A stretch of DNA of 11,078 bases from Candidatus Pelagibacter sp. (GTDB taxonomy: Bacteria; Pseudomonadota; Alphaproteobacteria; Pelagibacterales; Pelagibacteraceae): contig JAPYTV010000027.1 of assembly GCA_029941985.1 (NCBI GenBank), positions 1 to 11,078 on the forward strand. The letters run 5' to 3'. Shown piece by piece: positions 6,080-11,078 of the stretch (positions are counted from its first letter, which is position 1; the number at the start of each line of letters is the position of its first letter). A program made the translations under genes and the position numbers. The notes below the pieces were generated by a model. That model saw nothing but the letters and a program-made list of their open reading frames with translations, was not told where the DNA came from and did no database searches.

Positions 6080-7045
6080 TTATTTATTCAAAAATTTTAT
6101 AGATTCAATTAAGCTTTTTGGATTAGATAAATTCTTACCTAACATGGATGCATTGGGACCATGATCAGGAGAAATCCTTATAAATGGTAATCCTAACGTT
6201 ATATTAATAGCATTAAAACCATAAAGAGTTTTTATTGGAGTTAAAACTTGATCATGATACATGCCAATAATTACATCGTACTTTTTTGATTGTTCTTTCA
6301 TAAATATTGTATCAGCTGCAAAAGGACCATTTACTCTGTATTTTTTATTAAGTAGGTATTTAATTGCTGGTATTATAATATTGTCTTCCTCACTTGATTT
6401 ATAATTGCTTTCACAATGTGGATTTAAGCCTGTAATTGCGATTTTAGGATTTTTACTAAATTCTTTTTTATAAAATTGTGTAATTAATCTTACTTGATTT
6501 ATAATTTTTGCTTTTGTTAGATGTTTATGAATTTTATTTACAGGTAAGTGAGTAGTGATTGGGCTTACAGATAATTCTTTATTATAAATTAACATAGCTA
6601 CTTTATTTTTTTTATTAGTTTTATTGGCCAGGTATTCTGTAATACCTAAAAAATCTTCTTTTAAAAAATTTTTTTTAGAAATTGGACCATTAATTAAGTC
6701 TGCACATTTATTTTTTTTTAAAAGTTTGAGACCTAGAGTAAAACATTCAGCTATATAAAGATTAGATTTATCTGAAATTTTATCAAAAATTTTCTTAAAT
6801 TTAAAATCAACATTAACTAAATTGATTTTTTTGTTATCGAGGTTATCAAAATTTATTTTATTTTGATCAATTAGATTAATCTTAAAATTAAAACCCAACC
6901 GTTTCATTTGTTGAACTAGTAGTTTTTTTGACACAATTATAATTATTGGTCTTTTAAAATTATTAATTTTTTTAGCTTTAAAAAAAATTTCTAAAAAAAT
7001 GCTATGAGGTTCTCCAGCTATAACTATTATAGGTTTATAATTCAT
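6080..7045 (-). CDS. pdxA: 4-hydroxythreonine-4-phosphate dehydrogenase PdxA
   Basis: Metal- and NAD-dependent enzyme that oxidises 4-phosphohydroxy-L-threonine in the DXP-dependent route to pyridoxal phosphate. The 321-residue length is normal. The three metal-ligand histidines are present: H166 (TTHLPVNKI), H210 (GLNPHCES) and H264 (MYHDQ). Also visible are INGPISK, GPFAADTIF, the Lys of LTPIKTL, the Asn of INITLGLPFIR and its Arg, and SPDHGPN. The usual substrate-contact motif GHTE reads GITE here (I135). A related PdxA2-type dehydrogenase cannot be excluded, but the lptD-surA-pdxA-rsmA context is that of true PdxA. The start overlaps the surA stop by 11 bases, and the stop abuts the rsmA GTG. 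Confidence 0.92.
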   Translation of the reverse strand: MNYKPIIVIAGEPHSIFLEIFFKAKKINNFKRPIIIIVSKKLLVQQMKRLGFNFKINLIDQNKINFDNLDNKKINLVNVDFKFKKIFDKISDKSNLYIAECFTLGLKLLKKNKCADLINGPISKKNFLKEDFLGITEYLANKTNKKNKVAMLIYNKELSVSPITTHLPVNKIHKHLTKAKIINQVRLITQFYKKEFSKNPKIAITGLNPHCESNYKSSEEDNIIIPAIKYLLNKKYRVNGPFAADTIFMKEQSKKYDVIIGMYHDQVLTPIKTLYGFNAINITLGLPFIRISPDHGPNASMLGKNLSNPKSLIESIKFLNK

Positions 7046-7961
7046 TAATTAGGGTATTAATTTTTACTTTATCATAATAAATTTTTGAAAATTGCCCTAA
7101 TTGTCTATTTTTTTCATATTCAATCATTTTGATTAATTCTTCTTTTTCATTAACTTGAATTTTATCATTTTTAATCTCATTAAGATTTAGTATCAAAAAT
7201 TTATTACCTATTAGAATAGGTTTTGTATAACTACCAACAGTTAATTTTTTTAAAACAAGAGATAATTTATTAGAAAGATTTTTTTCTTCAATCCAGCCTA
7301 AGTCTCCTCCAAATTTAGCACTCTCAGATATACTATAAATATTTGCTGTATTTTTAAACCCAATTTCTTTAATACTCTCTTCAATTTGTTTAAATGTATC
7401 ATTTATAGATTTTTCTTTTTTTTCAAAAAATATTTCTGATAGGTGGTAATTTTTTTTATATTGAGAAGCACTTAGTTTTTTTATTTTTTTTTTTAAACTT
7501 TTATGATCTATATTAATTTGATTTTTATACCTATCGTATACTAATTGATTCCAAGTTATCTCAATTTCAATTTTTTTTTTAATATCACTAATAGTTAAAT
7601 CGTAATCATTTAAATATTTTTCAAAATCGCTCAGATTATCTAAATTTAACTTTAAATAGAAATCTTTAATTACATTATCTATTATTTTGTCTTCTTGATT
7701 GAGGCTAAAATACTTTAAAAGTTCAATTTTTTTAACTGTTTCTTTAATTATAGATGCCTCTGCTATTTTTAAAATTTTTTTATTATCAAGGTTTTTTAAT
7801 TGATTATTTAAAGCCACTAAATATTTTGACTCATTTTTTATATCTACATTTGTAATAATTGTATCTTCAATTTTATAAGATAAAAAAATGTTATTTTCAG
7901 AATATGCTTTTAAATTAAATATTAATAAAAAAATTATTATTCCAAGTATTTTTTTTTTCAT
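7035..7961 (-). CDS. surA: Periplasmic chaperone / peptidyl-prolyl isomerase SurA-like
   Basis: Periplasmic chaperone for outer-membrane proteins, expected to assist LptD encoded just upstream. The signal peptide is KKK plus a hydrophobic stretch, with likely cleavage after KAYS (about residue 21). A SurA N-terminal helical region follows (about 25-160). One parvulin-type domain lies at about 170-265, visible as YHLSEIFFEKKE, FGGDLGWIEEKNLS and YTKPILIGNKFLILNL. The 308 residues compare with about 430 in E. coli SurA, which has two parvulin domains; only one is seen here. The sequence is strongly diverged, so the name rests partly on position. It starts two bases after lptD stops and overlaps pdxA by 11 bases. 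Confidence 0.85.
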   Translation of the reverse strand: MKKKILGIIIFLLIFNLKAYSENNIFLSYKIEDTIITNVDIKNESKYLVALNNQLKNLDNKKILKIAEASIIKETVKKIELLKYFSLNQEDKIIDNVIKDFYLKLNLDNLSDFEKYLNDYDLTISDIKKKIEIEITWNQLVYDRYKNQINIDHKSLKKKIKKLSASQYKKNYHLSEIFFEKKEKSINDTFKQIEESIKEIGFKNTANIYSISESAKFGGDLGWIEEKNLSNKLSLVLKKLTVGSYTKPILIGNKFLILNLNEIKNDKIQVNEKEELIKMIEYEKNRQLGQFSKIYYDKVKINTLINEL

Positions 7962-7963
7962 AT

Positions 7964-10351
7964 TTATTTTAAATTTGGACTACTTGTTTTGCCAAAGGGA
8001 ACAATTGTTAAATTGAAGAAAATATTTTCTTCAGGTTTTAAATCTTGGTCGGTGTAATAATTTTTATTATATTCTAAAGCAGCAATCAAACAATCATTAC
8101 GATATTGGTAGATTAAATTATAAAATTCTGTAAGGTTAGTTTTTTTATTCTCTCTACTTTCAAATATTAAACTTTTAGAATCATTTATGGAATAAGAAGT
8201 TTTATTGGTAAAGTAGCTTTCTTTTCCAGCTGTATTGTTTTCATTAAGATATTCAAAACTAGTTACAAAATTATTTACCTTAAATTCTGTCGTTAATAAT
8301 TCATAATTATTATCTTTTAAATTATCATCTACAGAAAAATCATACTTAATTTTAAAAACATTATTTGGATTAAAATTTATGCCACCAACAATATCAGAGG
8401 TTTTTTCACCAAGTTTGCTGTTATTTGGTAAGTTTTTATTTTCTTCAACTCTAAAAATATTCGCAATTTTGGCTCCAAAGAAATCTTTTCCTGAATATTT
8501 GTCTGTCTTTAAAAATTCAACACCATAAGTTAATGATGCACCACCTTCTACAGCATCATTTAAACCTAATCTATTAAGGCTAAAAATATTATCAATATTA
8601 ATTCTTTTATCTTCATTTTTCATGTCTTTATTATCATTTGGACTAAATCTTAAAGATATCATTGGTTTTAATATATCATTGTAATTAATTCCATTTTTTT
8701 TCAAAGGATATGAAGAGTTATATTCAATTAATGATGCTATTTTATAATTACTATTTTTTTTATATTTTTTTGAGTTTTCAGAGTTTGTATTAATATTTTT
8801 TATTAAAACATTGTAATTATTTTTAAATCCAGTTTTTGTATAATTAGAATCTGAATTGAAAATAAAATCATTGATTATAACTTTTTCGAGTACATTTGTG
8901 TCGTAATGTTTAAAAAAACCAGAAGAGCTAAATAAAAAATTTCCATTTAATTTTGTAGGATTTTCAAGGTTTTTTAATAAACTATAATTTGGATAGATAA
9001 ACTCATATCTATCATTACTTGATTCATTTAAGCTTTCATAAACTTGGAAGTTTGCACTAAAAGATAAATCTTCTCTGTATGCTCTAATTCCTAGAGATGA
9101 TGATAGTGTGTTTGTATTGTTTATTATAGGTGATTTTAGTTTATATGTCTTTAAGTATGTATCGTTTGAAGTTTGTTCCAATTTAAGAGTTAATTCACTT
9201 TCATCAAAATTAGTAAAATCTAACTTTTTAGATGTGTTTGAAAAAAAGTGACTTTTAATAGGATTATTTTTTTCATTAAAGAAACTAAAATCGATGACAC
9301 TATTAGTTTTTGCATTAACAGATCTATATTCAGATTGTAATAACATTTTTTCACCTTTGTAAAATCTTGGTGTGAATGTAAAATCTTTATTGTCGGATAT
9401 AACACTGTAATATGGAATATGAAAAGATGCACCCAAAGTACTTGAGTCTTTAAAAGTAGGCATTAAAAAACCCGATTGTCTTTTAACAGAAGGATCTGGA
9501 TGAAAAAATTTTGGAAAATAAAATACTGGTTTATCATAAAGTTTTAACCATGCATTTTCATAATAAATTATTTTTTTTTCTTTATCATGTTTTATTTTTT
9601 TTGCAGAAAGTTGCCATGGAGGACAATTATCATTTTTTTTGCAAGTAGTAAAAACACCTTTTGTGATTATTGTTTCATTTCCATCGCTAGAAATAGTATT
9701 ACCTTTCAATCTTGGTTCATTATCGTTTTGAAGTGATTTATTATTAAAATCAATAGACAAATCTTTACCTATTAATTTCTTAGATGCTAAATTTATATAA
9801 GCTTTATCAACTTGTAATATATTTTTTTCAAAATCAATTATTTTTGCTTTATTTACTTTAATCAAACCATCATTTAAAGTGTATGTAAAACTTTCTACTA
9901 AAAAAAAGTTTTTTATATCATCTTCTATACTTGAATCAGTCGGTGATTTAATTATTTTTTCATTTATATGATAAAAGATATTTTGAGATTTAATTAAAGT
10001 TTTTTTTATTAAATCTCTTATTTCAACATTTCCGGTAGCATTTATGATTGATGTTTTTTGATCGTATATAAATTTATTTGCTTTTATTTCAATATTTTCA
10101 TTAACTGCTTTAGCTATTCCATTTTCAGCATTTAAAACTAACAATTTTTTATTGTATATAAATTTTTTTGCATTTAAAGTTATATTGTCCTTAACTGAAG
10201 TAGCAATTCCATTAGTTGCTTTTATAATATTTCCATTTTCCACAATATTAATTTCAGAAGCATTAAAAATAAATTCTTCACTAAATGCGCGGCTTTCATT
10301 TAATAGAAAAAAAAATATAATTAATAAGCAAGTAATAAATTTATTTTTCAT
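7964..10351 (-). CDS. lptD: LPS-assembly outer-membrane protein LptD
   Basis: Outer-membrane barrel that, with LptE, inserts lipopolysaccharide into the outer leaflet. The signal peptide MKNKFITCLLIIFFFLL...RAFS is probably cut near residue 24. An OstA/LptA-type periplasmic jellyroll spans about residues 28-220, built from repeats of about 30 residues. The barrel domain fills the rest, with the family motif WLKLYDKPVFYFPKFFHPDP and KRQSGFLMP around 265-300. Cysteines C237 and C243 (CPPWQL) and C754 (YRNDCL) could form the plug-barrel disulfides known in this family. The 795-residue length is typical. I chose the ATG at 10351 because it gives a clean signal peptide and an 11-base overlap with lptG. 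An ATG at 10369 would add six residues. Confidence 0.93.
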   Translation of the reverse strand: MKNKFITCLLIIFFFLLNESRAFSEEFIFNASEINIVENGNIIKATNGIATSVKDNITLNAKKFIYNKKLLVLNAENGIAKAVNENIEIKANKFIYDQKTSIINATGNVEIRDLIKKTLIKSQNIFYHINEKIIKSPTDSSIEDDIKNFFLVESFTYTLNDGLIKVNKAKIIDFEKNILQVDKAYINLASKKLIGKDLSIDFNNKSLQNDNEPRLKGNTISSDGNETIITKGVFTTCKKNDNCPPWQLSAKKIKHDKEKKIIYYENAWLKLYDKPVFYFPKFFHPDPSVKRQSGFLMPTFKDSSTLGASFHIPYYSVISDNKDFTFTPRFYKGEKMLLQSEYRSVNAKTNSVIDFSFFNEKNNPIKSHFFSNTSKKLDFTNFDESELTLKLEQTSNDTYLKTYKLKSPIINNTNTLSSSLGIRAYREDLSFSANFQVYESLNESSNDRYEFIYPNYSLLKNLENPTKLNGNFLFSSSGFFKHYDTNVLEKVIINDFIFNSDSNYTKTGFKNNYNVLIKNINTNSENSKKYKKNSNYKIASLIEYNSSYPLKKNGINYNDILKPMISLRFSPNDNKDMKNEDKRINIDNIFSLNRLGLNDAVEGGASLTYGVEFLKTDKYSGKDFFGAKIANIFRVEENKNLPNNSKLGEKTSDIVGGINFNPNNVFKIKYDFSVDDNLKDNNYELLTTEFKVNNFVTSFEYLNENNTAGKESYFTNKTSYSINDSKSLIFESRENKKTNLTEFYNLIYQYRNDCLIAALEYNKNYYTDQDLKPEENIFFNLTIVPFGKTSSPNLK
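10055..10231 (-). repeat. Tandem repeat inside lptD encoding LptA-type strands
   Basis: Two adjacent copies of about 29-30 codons encode residues 41-69 and 70-99 of LptD. Both carry the pattern 'xNGIAxxVxxNIxxxAxKFIYxxK', and the DNA shares blocks such as AATGGAAT.GCT and AAATTTATATAC. Weaker copies follow at the protein level (IINATGNVEI..., then ILQVDKAYINLASKK). This is the expected repeat architecture of the OstA/LptA fold, though the first two copies are unusually alike. Confidence 0.6.
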
Positions 10352-11078
10352 TAATTCTAACCAATCCAATTGATATAAAAATTGCTAATACCAAAAAAGG
10401 TAACCATGAGGATGCAATAATTGGAATTTTTCCTGTTTCTCCCATTAAGTTAAATAAATAGTAAAAATAATAAATTAATGTTGATAAAAGTATACCTAAC
10501 ATAATATGAAATATAATAGGCTTATTACGCTTGATGTTAAACATTATTACTGAAGATAATAAGGACATTAAAGTTAGATATATAGGAAATGACATAAGTT
10601 TGTGTAGTTGAGATTTGATTTCATTAGCAGAATACCCTAGTGCTTTGTAGTCTTTTTGAAGCTGTAATAATTCAAATATATTAAGTGAAGATAAATTTTT
10701 GAACAAATTATTGATTTTATTTTGATTAAAATGAGTTTTAATAATCATACTTTCTTCTAATTCAATAGTAGTGTTACCTTTTGAAATGTTAGGATTAAAA
10801 ATTATCCATTGTACACTTGATATATCAACTTTAGGAGATTTTATTATTTGAATTAACTCAAATTCATCATTGAATTCATTTATAGTAACATTTCTAATAA
10901 AATGATCTTTAATTTTATTAGCATTTATAATATATATTTTTTCATCAATTTCATCTTTAATCCATAATCCATTTCTTGTAGCTACAGCTAAATATTTATT
11001 ATCACTTGAATAGGCATTCTTTAAATCAAAATATATAAATTTTAATTTTGATGAAAAATGGTAGTAAAATGAAATTAA
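10341..11078 (-). CDS. lptG: LPS export permease LptG, C-terminal part (cut by window edge)
   Basis: Inner-membrane subunit of the LptBFGC exporter that pulls LPS out of the membrane. Only the last 245 residues are present. The frame stays open to 11078, so the ATG at 10748 is internal and the true start lies outside. The periplasmic jellyroll is visible (GLWIKDEIDEKIYIINANKI, later VDISSVQWIIFNPN). Then comes LxxLGYSANEIKSQLHKLMSFPIYLTLMSLL, a characteristic LptG/LptF stretch, and three hydrophobic segments near the C-terminus (about residues 155-175, 183-207 and 218-238). LptG rather than LptF is favoured by the LGYSA..I..QLHKL pattern and by the position directly before lptD. Its last 11 bases overlap the lptD start. 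Confidence 0.87.
   Translation of the reverse strand, partial: LISFYYHFSSKLKFIYFDLKNAYSSDNKYLAVATRNGLWIKDEIDEKIYIINANKIKDHFIRNVTINEFNDEFELIQIIKSPKVDISSVQWIIFNPNISKGNTTIELEESMIIKTHFNQNKINNLFKNLSSLNIFELLQLQKDYKALGYSANEIKSQLHKLMSFPIYLTLMSLLSSVIMFNIKRNKPIIFHIMLGILLSTLIYYFYYLFNLMGETGKIPIIASSWLPFLVLAIFISIGLVRINEK

Noticed and set aside
9220..9432. 70-codon open frame on the minus strand inside lptD
   Set aside because: It is a shifted-frame shadow of lptD; the lptD frame runs through intact with barrel-like sequence.
10152..10373. 73-codon plus-strand open frame opposite the start of lptD, hydrophobic
   Set aside because: Its hydrophobic look comes from being antisense to the lptD signal peptide and repeat region; no independent start signal or family match.
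10341..10748. A separate 135-residue membrane protein starting at the ATG at 10748
   Set aside because: The same frame continues open to 11078 with LptG-like periplasmic sequence, so that ATG is internal.
1..11078. A new defence, mobile or biosynthetic system hidden in the window
   Set aside because: Every long frame is accounted for by a recognised housekeeping gene, gaps are under 90 bases, and there are no direct-repeat arrays, transposase motifs or composition breaks visible by eye.

Overview
The window looks like a chromosomal housekeeping block from a very A+T-rich, streamlined alphaproteobacterium, most likely the SAR11/Pelagibacterales group. Three things point there. The genes are nearly gapless and Lys/Asn/Ile-rich. 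Ribosomal protein S18 carries the alphaproteobacterial form 'CPLS..GAP.(V/I)DYKD' instead of the CxxC-like form of other bacteria. The order lptG-lptD-surA-pdxA-rsmA facing gmk, next to acpP-fabG-fabD and rpsF-rpsR-rplI-dnaB, is a classic alphaproteobacterial neighbourhood. The group assignment is my inference from composition and gene order; no search was run.

Layout. (1) Positions 48-2624, minus strand: rpsF-rpsR-rplI-dnaB, read from right to left (30S proteins S6 and S18, 50S protein L9, replicative helicase). (2) Positions 2625-2709: a short divergent spacer with a palindromic ATTATAAT that could act as a -10 box in both directions. (3) Positions 2710-5302, plus strand: fabD-fabG-acpP-gmk (malonyl transfer to ACP, beta-ketoacyl-ACP reduction, the acyl carrier itself, then GMP kinase). 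acpP has the only clear Shine-Dalgarno-like sequence in the window and a good candidate promoter of its own. (4) Positions 5291-11078, minus strand: lptG (cut by the window edge)-lptD-surA-pdxA-rsmA, an extremely tight operon. Neighbours overlap by 11 bases, are 2 bases apart, or abut with no gap. It converges on gmk with a 12-base overlap of stop regions.

How the genes fit together. LptG (inner-membrane LPS export) and LptD (outer-membrane LPS translocon) are two ends of one machine, and SurA is the periplasmic chaperone that helps assemble barrels such as LptD. The organism therefore very probably exports lipopolysaccharide. PdxA (vitamin B6 synthesis) and RsmA (16S rRNA dimethylation) are co-transcribed passengers that are also linked to this cluster elsewhere.

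I found no mobile element, CRISPR, tRNA, rRNA, phage gene or new multi-gene system. The best second-look items are small. They are the absence of fabF/mltG between acpP and gmk, the symmetric divergent -10 box, the pdxA-rsmA junction where one in-frame TAA separates the two proteins, and the substitution of Ile for the usual substrate-binding His in PdxA. No stretch longer than 300 bases lacks a gene.
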